A DNA stretch of 64,000 bases from Mesostigma viride. Taxonomy: Eukaryota; Streptophyta; Mesostigmatophyceae; Mesostigmatales; Mesostigmataceae. The notes beneath the pieces are model-generated. The model saw only the letters and a program-made list of their open reading frames with translations. It was not told the DNA's origin and made no database searches. Below, one piece after another: positions 22,672 to 33,003 of the stretch. The translations under genes were made by a program, and so were the position numbers. The DNA is taken from NCBI GenBank assembly GCA_009746045.1, contig RPFO01000034.1, positions 4,038,578-4,102,577 on the forward strand. Direction: 5' to 3'. The number at the start of each line of letters is the position of its first letter. The first letter of the stretch is position 1.

Positions 22672-23724
22672 TGAATTGAATTGTAACATAACTCCGTGGG
22701 GAGTATATGTAGCACATAGCCCTTGAGAGGGGGGCATATGGCCTATCATACATCCTAAGCTACTTCCTGCAAGGGTGGGGATGTAAAGGACCCTTGCTCT
22801 AGGTGCACCAGGGCACTTGCATCCCCATGATCTTCAAGCTATGCCCAGCGAAGGGGGGAGCCTGTCATGGGGGGGAAGATCAGCATAGCTATACAAAAAG
22901 CTAGGGCATGGCTGCTCAGCAGGGAGTTACTCCCTGCATGGGCACAGCATTACTAAATAAAACTAGGCATCGTCTGGAGTGTGGCTCATCATAGGCACAC
23001 ATGTACATGAGTAAAAAGGCTAGGCCTCAGCTGGTATAGTGCCTGTAGTAGGCGGGCATGTACAAGGCCACTGTCTAACTATTCTACACTACTGCTGTAT
23101 TCCCCTAGGCGGGGGCTGGAGGTGCTGGGGCCGCGGTGGTCGAGGGGGTCGCTTGCCAGGGCTTGTGGCCGACGTAGATGGCCGCCCCCTTCCAGTACAC
23201 CGGCTGGCCCGCCTTGGTCTGCCGGAGCTGGAGGTAGGTCGGCCATAGCTCCCGTCGCCGTTGTTGCTGTGCCAGGGTCAAGTCGTCGTCAAGGGTGAAG
23301 AGAGTCTTCTCGAGCCGCTTGCGGCGTCTGAGAAAAGAAAGCTTGTCCGCCGGGGTCTTAAAGGTGAGAAGGAGCGGGGGCGGCCCGGCCTTACCCCGCG
23401 CGCGGGGAAGGCGGTGGGCGGCCAGCTCGATCTCACCAGTAAGGCCCATGCGATCAAGGATTTCTCTCTCAAAAGCACGCGCAAGCTTCTCGGAATTCTC
23501 ACCTTCCTCCATCTTGAGATTCTTGACAATGACGTTGAGGCTGCGCTTGGAGAGCTCGGCCTCCTCGCGGAGGTCAAGCGTCTGCCGCTGGAGCTGGGCT
23601 GCGACGGCGGAGGTGGTGGAGGTGGTATGTTGCTTAAGCATGTCCGCCCAGGTCGTGATGGGAGGAGCATCGCCGGCCAGGCCAGCCGGGGCTGGCTTGG
23701 CGGCAATGTCCTTCACTGCCTGCG
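22672..23724 (-). mobile_element. 5'-truncated ORF1-only non-LTR retroelement (copy A)
   Basis: Flanked by the direct repeat ATATACAT at 22664-22671 and 23725-23732, a clean 8-bp target duplication. Read on the - strand it begins inside ORF1, carries about 430 bp of 3' UTR and the terminal hairpin (22686-22710), and ends in a short TTCAA-type tail rather than poly(A). The 3' UTR matches copy B at 30325-30740, including CATGGGCACAGCATTACTAA and the GGCATCGTCTGGAGTGTGGC block. No ORF2 is present. Confidence 0.85.
23105..23724 (-). pseudogene. ORF1 C-terminal half, L1-ORF1p-like (copy A)
   Basis: Encodes the C-terminal ~200 residues of ORF1. A Q/L-rich helix (AAQLQRQTLDLREEAELSKR) is followed by an RRM-like domain with LNVIVKNLKMEEGE, AHRLPRARGK, PPLLLTFKTPADK and ELWPTYLQLRQTKAGQPVYW. 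This order (coiled coil, RRM, C-terminal domain) is that of L1 ORF1 proteins, which bind element RNA. It is open but lacks its N-terminus because the insertion is 5' truncated. Confidence 0.8.
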
Positions 23725-23929
23725 ATATACATGCGAGGCGTAAATATTCCTGCCTCGCAGGAATATTTACGGCAGAGGCCTGGTTCGGCCTATTCGGGAA
23801 ATATCATCACAGCGGAGGCCTCAGTGGGTTGGCTTACTTAATTAGTTAATTAATTAATTAGACACGTGACTGCGTCGCGTGAGCATAAGTCGATCCTCAC
23901 TGCCAGGAGGGGAATGTATGGGTTTTTAA

Positions 23930-24090
23930 AAAATAATAAATCAAATTATGACATGACTCCCGCGTTGGGAGATCATGTAGCACATATTCCCTTGCTGGAT
24001 GGATGGAGGTGGGCGAAGCCGCGAAACCGGCCGAACTAATCTAACTCTAAGCTAATCTAATCTAGAAATACTATTCTACTCAAGGCCAAG
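23930..24090 (-). mobile_element. Very short 5'-truncated LINE 3' end
   Basis: About 160 bp matching the 3' UTR of the ORF2 LINE (25021-25140): the GCCGCG..., CTAATCTAACTCTA and TCTAGAAA segments, then the terminal hairpin at 23951-23978 (arms ACATGA/TCATGT and CTCCC/GGGAG). The tail toward lower coordinates is AT-rich. It is a dead-on-arrival copy. Confidence 0.7.
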
Positions 24091-24266
24091 TGGGCCCAGG
24101 TCATAATAGAGGCCAACAACCCCCCTGCAGTGGGGAACTGAATTAAGGAGCGTGTTTGCAAACGAGGCGGAGACATGGCCAGCCAAGACCCCTATGTAGG
24201 GTCGCGAGCATCATAGGTATAACCTAGGACTGTTTTTGTAGATTAGATAGAATAGGACTGTTTTGT

Positions 24267-24842
24267 ATCGGTTTTCTCTGAATATAGTTTAATTAACGCA
24301 TGCGGGAAAGATAGGGCCGCTATGCCTTGGATGTGAAAGGCTGTCTGCGACATGGGCTGACTAATTCGATCTGTACAAAGGGTTTCATGTTCGCCTGAAT
24401 TTTCCTTGGATGACCCTGTTGTTTATAAGGGTCGGTGGCTATTAATGATAGAGGTCCGAGAAAATTAATTGTAGGTTTTATACGACTTGCTTGCAAAGAT
24501 TCGTGTTCAATGGTTGCACCAGCTGAGGTTAGCTGGGGACCTGTAGGGTCGGCTGGTTGCTTAACGAATCTTTGACTGATTTGGGTTCTTTAGTGAGTCG
24601 TGATTAATTAATTACTGTACAGTGGATTCGGACCGGCCCAAGGGGTCGATGAGCGAGTTTTTTGTTTGTCAGTCTTGGGAACCTTGTACAACTACCTGTT
24701 GTACGGTTAACGCACTAGCCTGGGGGTGCGTGGCCACGTTGTTTGTAGTGGCGTTTTTCAGCACTGTTCAGGCCGGCGTGTGGCGCATGCCGGTGTTACT
24801 TAATTTAGGATGATGTCAGCTTGTGTGTCGGCGGACCATGCC
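24267..24842. repeat. Dispersed repeat R1, copy 1 (576 bp)
   Basis: Matches 60010-60557 in the same orientation from ATCGGTTTTC to GGCGGACCATGCC, with scattered substitutions and small indels. Both copies keep CAAAGATTCGT (24494-24504) and its complement ACGAATCTTTG (24564-24574), and an inner stem CCAGCT/AGCTGG. No ORF is conserved. A structured RNA-derived or non-autonomous element is likely. Confidence 0.8.
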
Positions 24843-24848
24843 ACTCGG

Positions 24849-24872
24849 GACTTTTTTGGCGCCAAAAAAGTC
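24849..24872. repeat. 24-bp perfect palindrome
   Basis: The core CTTTTTTGGCGCCAAAAAAG (24851-24870), extended by GA and TC on either side, is a perfect palindrome immediately after repeat R1 copy 1. Confidence 0.85.
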
Positions 24873-25140
24873 GCGCCGGTACCGACGGACCGTGAAATTG
24901 TGGTGCGCAGGGCGCGCACCGTGCGGAGGTGGCCATGGCGACGTGCGTTCCGTTAAAATATGGCTAATCCGGCGGGGCGACATGCGAAAAAATTAAGCCG
25001 ATGGTTAAAAGTGATTAAATTAAATTAAATTATAACATGCCTCCGTGGGGAGGTCATGTAGCACATATTTCATGATGGATGGGGTGGAGGAAGCCGCGTG
25101 ATCGAACTATCCTAACTCTATCTAGAAAATCCTAACTGCA

Positions 25141-27495
25141 CTACTCATCATCAAAACGCCTCCTCCGCTTGGGGGGAGGTGGCTTGCCCACAGGGTCGGG
25201 CGTGTGCGCCTTGACAATCTTCTTCCACCGCGTCTTGTCCTGCATGGCAGTCCAAAGACGGGAGAGAGAGTGGATGCGGTGCTCAAACTGGGCTGGGACC
25301 ACTAGGTCGTCCAGCAACATCTGAACGTAGTTCGTGACAGGTTTCCCTACCCTTTTGGGAATGTCCTTGGGGCCAGGCCAGGTCAGAATGTGCCGCCCTG
25401 GCTGTCCAAGCCGCTGGGGGCCGGCCAGACCGAGGGTGGTGTCGACCTGGCTGGTGCGTGCAAGGTGTCCTACAAATGCTATCCTACGCTGCCTAATCTC
25501 GTCCGAAACACGGGGCATGCCATGGTACAAAGACTCTGATGACGGACGCTCGGAAAAACCTACATTAAGGACCTGCCGGAGCATCCTGTAAACTGTGCCG
25601 TCGAGCCGAGCTGCCAGTTTGGGTGGTAGGGTCCACGCCTCGGCGCCATACGTGAGCACCGTGAGGACGAGGACCTTGAAGAGCATGCGCTTGCGGTGCC
25701 CGTTGAGGCCCTTCGAGCGCCAGTAGGGTGTGAGCGAACGGAGCTTGGCCCATGCAAGGCCGATGCGGGTGTCCACATCGTCGGCGGTGTCAGGAAGCCA
25801 GCTCCCCAACAGCTTGAAGCGGTCGCGGAACGGGACCTCCGTCCCGTCGAGCAGGCGCGGCAGCGGTGGTTTACTGGATGCTCCTATCACCATCGCCTCA
25901 GTTTTGACACTAATCTCCAGCCCCACCGCCCGCGCCTCCAGGCCCAGGCAGTCCAGCCAGGTCTGAATGTGCTCGGGGCTCTCGATGAGGGTGGTATCAT
26001 CTGCATAAATCAGGTCGGCAAGGCGGTAACCAGGTCTAACCCCGCCGTGCTCTTTCACGTTAAGGATGTCCAAGCCTGGCTCGAACCCCTTAAGAGCAGT
26101 AAAGCGCGCACGTGCCCGGCGCATGACGTGATCCACGACAATAATGAACAGGTATGGGGACAGGACACAACCTTGCCACACCCCGTGGTGAAGGGGGAAT
26201 GGTGGAGTGGTGCCCTCCGCAGTCCGCACTACTGCCTGTGAACCCTCATACAGACGGCGAATGGCAGCAATAAACGCAGGTGGTACCCGGTCCAGAGCTA
26301 GGATGGCCCAAAGAGCCTCCCAGAGAACCGTGTCAAAGGCCTTGATATACCGTAGTGGCTCTTATATCAGTACCCATAATTATGTACGAATCGACCTCGT
26401 ACAGGCCCAAAAAAACCCTCCGTCTGCCCTCGTACACCTCAAAATTAGGTGCCACCGGCGCAGCGCGGCGCAGACCTAGCAATGGCGCGGCGCGAGTTTG
26501 AACCGGCGCGGCGCAGCGCGGGAGCTGTGTTGAGGGCTTGAGGCCTCGAGCGGGAGGCTGCGAAACTACAATTCGCGCGCAAACATCGCTGATCTGTGGG
26601 GATAACCGGTAAGGTAAGGTCACTAAGGTGCCTATCGTGGTGGGTTCTCTCGTCGCGGTGTAGGTAGGTAGCTATGGGTGAGAAGAAGCAGCGGACTCTG
26701 GACGGGCTGTGGGGTAAATTCCAGCCCACAGTGGTTGTTGGCACTACCACGTCCCGGCCCCTCCCTCCTCCCGGCGATCCGCTATGCGCCCGGCATTGCT
26801 GAGCGCATGCGCGACAGGCTGCAGGCCGCTGTGCCCAAGCCCATCAAACGCCCGGTTGGATGCCCGCCAAAGGTTTCTGCAGCCGCAGTCCCTGTGTGCC
26901 AGCGAACTACTACTAGGTACCCCTGAATATACCCTGACAATATACGTACGTACTGTAAAAATTATTCCCAAAAGTTGGCGTACACGTAACAAAAATTCCA
27001 AAAACTCTTCGTACAATAATTAAGCGTACACGTATAAGAGCCACTACGGTAGTCAACAAAAATGAAGACCAGTGGCAAACTGTCAGGGGGAAGTCGACGC
27101 ACCTCCTCCATCAACCGGCGCGCGACAAACACAGCCATGACAGTGTTACGACCACGACGGAAACCCATCTGAGACTCACCCAGGTGTGGGTCCAGCGCGG
27201 CGCGGAGCCTGTGCAGCATCATGCGCATGAAGACCTTCAGCGCGGCGCTCTGGAGGCAGACACCCCGGTAGTTACCGGGGTCAGCAGCAGAGCCCTTCTT
27301 GTACAGCATGACGCGGATGGCCGTCTGCCACTCAGCAGGCGGAGGCTCGTCAGAGAGCAGGACACGGTTGCAGAACGCCAGCAGAAGATCCCTAACCGCC
27401 GGATCAGGGGTCTTCAGCAACTCAGCAGACAGGTGGTCGGCACCGACCGCCGCATCGTACCGCAGGCGAGCAAGGGCGTCGTCCAGTTCCTTCAA
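25141..27495 (-). pseudogene. LINE ORF2, reverse transcriptase part, split by a DNA transposon
   Basis: The reverse transcriptase starts with MKELDDALARLRYDAAVGAD, then SAELLK, WQTAIRVMLYKKGS, NYRGVCLQSAALKVF and MGFRRGRNT. Motif A, FIFVDY-IKAFD, is cut between the Y and I codons by the element at 26350-27049. The frame resumes with TVLWEALWAI, then QGCVLSPYLF, and motif C, DLIYADDTTLI. The C-terminal part contains TYGAEAWTLPPKLA and RQRRIAFVGHLART and ends in KRRRRFDDE. The catalytic aspartates of motifs A and C are both present. The insertion and the upstream frameshift make this copy non-functional. Confidence 0.9.
26350..27049. mobile_element. 700-bp MITE-like element with TA duplication, nested in the LINE
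   Basis: Starts CCGTAGTGGCTCTTATA (26350-26366) and ends with its exact reverse complement (27033-27049). TA stands on both sides (26348-26349 and 27050-27051). The inverted repeats continue imperfectly for about 20 more bases (TAC...TTATGTACGAA against TAC...TTATTGTACGAA). A short + ORF near 26673 begins MGEKKQRTLDGLWGKF, but no transposase is present. TA duplication suggests Tc1/mariner-type mobilisation in trans. Confidence 0.9.
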
Positions 27496-27499
27496 AGTG

Positions 27500-29401
27500 A
27501 AGGGGGGACGACGTCGTCAGTGGCAAGGCAGCCCTCCGGCAAGGCGGGGACTTGGTAGTCCGCGGCCGAGGAGGGGGGCGCTGGCGGCGGCGGGGGTCCG
27601 GCGACCCCGAGGCGGGCGGCCGTCTCGGGGTGAAGCGGCGGGGGGGGGCGCGAGCCCCACCGGTCAAGGAAACATTGTGGGCCAACCAGCGGTCAAGGCT
27701 TACCGGCGCCGTGCCGTCCCCCGTGTGCTCCACCGGGGTGCGCTGCCGCCGGCCGCCGAGCCGGTCGAGGTGGTACCACATGTCCTTGCCCTGGTTGCGA
27801 GCCTGGCAGGCCTTGGCATCCGCGATGCACTGGGCCGCCTCCGCGTCCTGAGCGTGCTCGTAGGCCTCCACAAGGGCGGCCTTGAGCAATGGTTTCTGCA
27901 GCGGGTCCCGGTTACGCTTGAGGCGGTGCCGGGCGGCCAAGACCTTGGGGTCCTGGCGGTAGAGCGGGCCGGGGCGGCGGCGGGGCATGACCGGCAGGTG
28001 CCGGGCCGCCAGCAACGGGGCACGGGCCGCAAAGCCCGCAAAAATGGCTGCGTTGGGGGCACCATTGTCCAGCTCGTCGACGTCCGCCCGGGCGTCCAGG
28101 GCCGACAGGTACTTCCGTCGGCACCAGTTCCGCTCGTGCTCGGCGTCCGTCCAGTCCTCAGGATCTCCCTTGACCGGACGTAGAGCAGACCAGTCAGGGC
28201 GGACCACTGGGGCGCGGCGCGCGGGGACGTGGAACCGGAGCCGAAGGGTCGCGCGCACCAACCGGTGGTCAGAGCACACCGTCGGCGTGTCAAACACGCG
28301 GGTGTCCAGGACCGAGGTGCACCTGGACTGCCGTACCACCACGTAGTCCAAACAGGCCTGACGGCCGTTAGGGCCACGAAAAGTGACCAAGTCCTGTGAG
28401 GGACGTTGGAAGTGGCAGTTGACAGCAACCATCCCGCTATCCCGCAAAAAGGCAGAAAACAGGGGAGTGTTGTCGTTAGCAGTAGTGTCAGCAGGCGCAA
28501 AGCGGCTGCCAGCAGTGCCCACGGGGAGCGTGGCATTGGCGTCGAGCATGAGCATAACCAAAAAGTGGCGGGCCGGGGTGACCCTCTCAAGGTCATGCAA
28601 GGATTCGAAGAACTCCTCACGGGCCGAATCAAGTAGACCACTGTGGGGTGCGTAGCCCACCCCCACCGTGAGGTGGTGTTTAGACCGCCCCTCGACAGAG
28701 GTGAAATGTGCTACCATAAGGCGTGGGGTTAGAAACTTAAGCGTGCTGAGGCTAGCAACTGCCAGCGGCGAACACAAAAGACCAACACCACCTTGGCCAG
28801 ACGTACCGCTGCCAGCGAAGTAAAACCGCCAGCCACCCGCCAAGCGAGCAGTGCTCACCAGGCCAAGTGGCACCGTGCGGCGGTGTTCCTGGACGCCTAA
28901 TATAGATACACGATGCTCGATGCAAAATGCGACTAGCTCCTCGATCCGGCAGCTATGGTCGTCATCTAGCAATGTGCGGGTGTTAAAAGTGGCAAGGGCC
29001 AAGGATGCCTGCTGGCCCACCAGGGGAGGACGACGATGGATGATGGGGGTGGATGCGGCGGGGGGTGGAGGTGGGGATGAGACGGAGGGGGGAAGGGAAG
29101 CGGTAGAAATAGTGCTTTTCATCGCATTTATTTTGTCCTGCAAGCGTAGGATGCGAGCCTGCCGCTTGCTCGGGGTATTCGGGGTTGGGGTTAAAAGTGA
29201 TGTTCTACTATTATTATAATGTTTCATAGCCAGATCTGCACTATTTGCCAATTCGCTGCCTTTGTTGGTACAGATTTGCACGGGGGTCTCATCCAACAAT
29301 TTGGCCGCGATGAATAATCTAGCATGCGTGCCTGCGACGGTAGAACTCGATATTCGTGGGTTATATTGATGCAGCAAGAGCCGCTTAGTAACGGACACCA
29401 T
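27500..29401 (-). pseudogene. LINE ORF2, endonuclease (EEP) part
   Basis: An apurinic-type endonuclease domain of the exonuclease-endonuclease-phosphatase fold, which nicks target DNA in LINE transposition. It begins with LALATFNTRTLL, then ILGVQEHRR (the metal-binding Glu), VGVGYAPHSG, LMLDANATLP (catalytic Asp/Asn) and a terminal CSDHRLVRATL (the SDH motif). About 90 residues of proline-rich N-terminus precede it. The frame stays open to about 27600, where a frameshift separates it from the reverse transcriptase frame; GC-rich, low-complexity sequence surrounds that point. All key endonuclease residues look intact. Confidence 0.85.
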
Positions 29402-30298
29402 GAAAATAACCTAAGCGTCTTCGATCTGCGGCCATTTCCTGTCATTTCTAAAATGATTTCGTTCAGGCCTACGCGATCCGCGGTTAATCCATCCATGGCT
29501 GGCTCAGTGGCTTTTCTTGCGCGCCTGGGTAGGAAATAATGCTGGCCGTGGTACGTTGATTTGCCGCATGTCACCGCCCAGTCTGTACGTTTGCGCTGGC
29601 TGCTGGCATGAAACTTTTGGCGCCGTTTCTGGTTTCTTCTTGCTATTTTGTTCTCCACTTGTTGCAGTTGTGCTATCAGATTTTCCGCAGCTTTCAATGG
29701 TTTTCCTTACGCTCCGTATGCCATGCCTCCTAAAGCTATGTACCCAGAATTGATCGGGCAGTTATCTGGCTTTGCTACGCTTCCTGTATGGAGGTTTTCA
29801 CACGGCCGGTAGACATTCTATATTGCGTATTCAAGGACCCTAGCTGCCTGGGAGCGGCATCACCGTTGCAAGGAGCTGGCGAGCTCAAAAACGCCTGTCA
29901 TGGCTCTTCAGCCTGCTGGAATTAAAACAAGGTTGTTGTATGGAAGGTGAGAATATGTGAGTTACTTATCACATCCCCACCTGTTTAGCCTCCATTAATT
30001 AAACATGGCTTGTACTTCCTAGCTAGATGACAGGGATCAGGTCGTTATGACTAATAATGAAGGATGCACCTTTTATTATCCATTAGCGTCATGACATGGT
30101 GTTGGCTATGAGTGACTCCCGCAAGCGGTCATACCTGCTCATAATGGTTAAAGAGTTGGTGGTTGTTTTCTTCAAGCATCTAGCATTTGTTTTTCGTGGT
30201 TCTGCCCCATTTGCAGGGGGCAAGCTTAGGAATGTGCTCATGGTATCGCCTCATGTCATGGTGCACCCAGCACCAAGCATGCAGGCTGGCCGCAGCTA
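29402..30298. other. Spacer between LINE ORF2 and the ORF1-only element
   Basis: Contains the - strand ORF 29224-29697 (starts MKAAENLIAQLQQVENKI, then a basic stretch), which could be LINE 5' sequence or host-derived. Otherwise I see no supported feature. Confidence 0.35.
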
Positions 30299-32135
30299 TT
30301 AATTAATTAATTAATTAATTATCAACATCACTCCGTTGGGAGTAGATGTAGCACATAGCCCTGAGAAGGGGCATATGGCTTTTAATACATTCTAGGCTAC
30401 TTCATGCAAGGGTGGGAATGTAAGCTACCCCTGCTCTAGGTGCACCAGGGCACCCGCACCCTCATGGTCTATCACGCTATGCCCGGGTAAGGGGGGGAGC
30501 ATGCCTGTGAGGGGGAAGATCATCATGGCTATACAAAAAAAAAACTAGAGCGTGGCATCTCAGCAGAGAGCAGCTCTCTGCATGGGCACAGCATTACTAA
30601 ATAAAACTAGGCATCGTCTGGAGTGTGGCTCATCATAGGCACACATGGACATGACTAAAAAGGCTAGGCCTAAGCTGGTATAGTGCCTGTAGTAGGCGGG
30701 CATGTACAAGGCCACTGTCTAACTATTCTACACTACTGCTGTATTCCCCTAGGCTGGGGCTGGAGTTGCTGGGGCCGCGGTGGTCGAGGGGGTCGCTTGC
30801 CAGGGCTTGTGGCCGACGTAGATGGCCGCCCCCTTCCAGTACACCGGCTGGCCCGCCTTGGTCTGCCGGAGCTGGGTGTAGGTCGGCCATAGCTCCCGTC
30901 GCCGTTGTTGCTGTGCCAGGGTCAAGTCGTCGTCCACGGTGAAGGGAGTATTCGCGAGCCGCTTGCGGCGTCTGAGAAACGAAATCTTGTCCGCTGGGCT
31001 ATCAAAGATGAGAAGAAGCGGAGGCGCCCCTGCCTTACCCCGCGCGCGGGGGAGGCGGTGGGCGGTCAGCTTGATCTCACCAAGAAGGCCCATGCGTGCA
31101 AGGATTTTGCTCTCAAACGCACGTGCAAGCTTCTCGGAATTCTCACCTTCTTCCATGTCCAAGTTCTTGAGTATGGCGTTGAGGCTGCGCTTGGCGAGCT
31201 CGGCCTCCTCGCGGAGGTCAAGCGTCTGCCGCTGGAGCTGGGCTGCGACGGCGGAGGTGGTGGAGGTGGTATGTTGCTTAAGCATGTCCGCCCAGGTCGT
31301 GATGGGAGGAGCATCGCCGGCCGGGCCAGCCGAGGCTGGCTTGGCGGCAATGTCCTTCACTGCCTGGGCGGTGAGGCCTGCCGTGTTCTGCAAGACCTCG
31401 ATAGCGATTGCATTATCCTTGAGGCGCTGGTCGATGTCGCGGAGCTGGGCGGTGATGGAGTCGGTGGAGGCGGAGGGGGGGGGGGGTGGAGGCGAGGAGG
31501 GTGGCGGTGGCGGTGGGGATGGTGGGAAGCTCAGCAGCCAGCGTGCCACCAATTGCCGCCACATCTGCGGCAAGAGGGGTCACGTGCTGCTCGAAAGCTT
31601 CCTTGAGGAGGGTGCGGATGGTGGCTTCGGTGGGGAAGGTGGAGGGGGGCGGTTTGGAAGCCCAGATCTCGGCTTCGGAGCGTCCAACAAGGGAGCAGAG
31701 GGCGAAGCGTTGGAGCTTGGGGCGACTCATGCGGGGAAGGACGGGGAGAGTCTCGGCGGGGTCGACAAGCTGGCCATTACCAGGCCCGCGGCCGCGGTTG
31801 TGGGACGTGAGGTACACGCACAGGGCTAGAAGCGAGGCGTGATTGCCGTGAAACACGGCTTCCATGAACCAACTGGGGCTGCGTTGCCAGAAGCCGGAGC
31901 TGTTGACGTCGAAGGAGGTCTCTTCCCAGGGCGGCTCAGCAGAGCGACTGCGCTTAGGATCAGGCGATGCAGATGGCGAGGCAAGCCCGGGAGGCTGGGC
32001 GAGCACCAGTGCACGACTAGTGTCACCGTTGCCATCTGGGCCGGTGGGCGAAGCTGCAGCCGAAGCTGCAGGCGTATTTGCATTGCCGAGCGCAGCCGCC
32101 AGGCTGCGTTGCGTCGAGAGACGTTTGCTCATCGT
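30299..32135 (-). mobile_element. ORF1-only non-LTR retroelement (copy B), near full length
   Basis: Read on the - strand: a short AT-rich 5' leader (above 32135, with a TGCGTC/GACGCA stem near 32180), a full ORF1 (32132 to 30749), about 400 bp of 3' UTR shared with copy A, the terminal hairpin (30325-30349) and a (TTAA)n tail at 30299-30321. ORF2 is absent. Two independent copies with the same ORF1-to-tail join show that this is a family and not a deletion product. Confidence 0.85.
30749..32132 (-). pseudogene. ORF1 protein gene of copy B (one frameshift)
   Basis: Begins MSKRLSTQRSLAAALGNANT; a low-complexity N-terminal tail includes SPSASPDPKRSRS. Then comes a helical region (SRPKLQRFALCSLVGRSEAE), a poly-Pro stretch, a coiled coil (TAQLRDIDQRLKDNAIAIEV), the RRM-like part (AILKNLDMEEGE, AHRLPRARGK, PPLLLIFDSPADK) and a C-terminal domain ending near KGAAIYVGHKPW. 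The two halves are in different frames, meeting at a run of 12 G (31475-31486 on the + strand), a typical slippage site or sequencing error. By analogy with L1 ORF1p it should bind its RNA. Confidence 0.8.
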
Positions 32136-32299
32136 ATATTGCGTAATAGCGTCGGAAAATTATATCAGCATGTGCGTCGTAGAAAGACGCATCGATTGTG
32201 ATATTCACGGCTAAATTCGGTGCTCAAACGTGAAAGTTATGAGCTCCGCCGTCAGCCATGGCTATCTCGTGGCTCGTGGCTTAGTAGTGGGGGTGTGAT

Positions 32300-32830
32300 G
32301 CCGCAGCTATAACAAGATGTAATATGGGCAAACTAGGTCAGAATGACCTGTAAAATTTGGTGGCAAGCTTCGTGATACATTAATTTAATTGCAGTTGTTT
32401 TGGCCCAGTTTGTGGTGGGCAAGGGTGTCTTTGGAGTGTTGTTTGTGCTCAAAACTGCTTTTACGTGTCATTTTTTTTTCACACTACCATAGTTCAATGT
32501 GAGTAAACGTGGTCGGAATGAGCTGAAACTTTGGGGCTGTATGATTGCAACCCTTGGCCAGTATTGAATATAATATTTGACCCCATTGCATGTGTCTATG
32601 ATTTGATATATATATTTTTAGGCACAAAAAATACGTGTTTTGGGCTAAACTATTTCCATGTGTCTAAACATGCTTATTCTGACCTGCAAACTAAGCTGGA
32701 ATTAATGGCAAGGGTTGCAATTAGATGGGAATATATTATTTGGCCACATTGGGTTTGCCCATTGTCCTATGGAAAATCGGCCAAAAATAGCGTCTTTTTC
32801 TATTTTTAGCACACAACGGTCACATGGTGG
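32300..32830. repeat. Possible AT-rich MITE or foldback remnant
   Basis: ATGGGCAAAC near 32320 reappears inverted near 32750 (GTTTGCCCAT), and ATTGCAACCCTTG near 32546 is inverted as CAAGGGTTGCAAT near 32707. The segment is much more AT-rich than its neighbours and abuts a LINE fragment. I could not fix ends or a target duplication. Confidence 0.4.
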
Positions 32831-32834
32831 ATCA

Positions 32835-33003
32835 TGCGCATGAAGACCCGGCTTCAGCGCGCTCTGGAGGCATGCAGACATATGCACATACCCCGATATA
32901 GTTACCAGGTACGTCAGCAGCAGAGCCCTTCTTGTACAGCATGCCCTCCTCGGATGGCCGTCTGCCACTCAGCAGGCGGAGGCTCATCGGAGAGCAGGAC
33001 ACG
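32835..33003 (-). pseudogene. LINE reverse transcriptase fragment
   Basis: Nearly the same as 27215-27372 (CATGCGCATGAAGACC, AGCAGAGCCCTTCTTGTACA, GGCCGTCTGCCACTCAGCAG, GAGAGCAGGACACGG), with short insertions. It covers the segment around the LYKKGS and WQTAIR motifs of the reverse transcriptase. Both ends are truncated. Confidence 0.85.

Larger units (their letters stand above)
22455..23850. repeat. Diverged inverted repeat pair flanking a retroelement insertion
   Basis: Sequence at about 22455-22575, including AAGCCGAACCAGGCCTCCGC and GACGTAAATATT, recurs in inverted form at about 23745-23850, including GGCAGAGGCCTGGTTCGGCC. A tight hairpin with 15-bp arms and a CTC loop lies at 23739-23771. 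The ORF1-only element (22672-23724) lies between the arms, so the older locus was probably a foldback element with a small loop. Confidence 0.65.
25021..29401 (-). mobile_element. L1-like LINE (ORF2 with endonuclease and reverse transcriptase), nested insertion
   Basis: Read on the - strand: an ORF2 with an N-terminal endonuclease (to about 27600), a reverse transcriptase (27495 to 25141) interrupted by a 700-bp DNA element, a stop at 25141, a short 3' UTR, the terminal hairpin (25035-25059) and a tail of ATTTA repeats near 25021. The 5' end and any ORF1 of this copy were not found. The - strand ORF at 29224-29697 overlaps the ORF2 start in another frame and has no clear family match. Confidence 0.85.
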
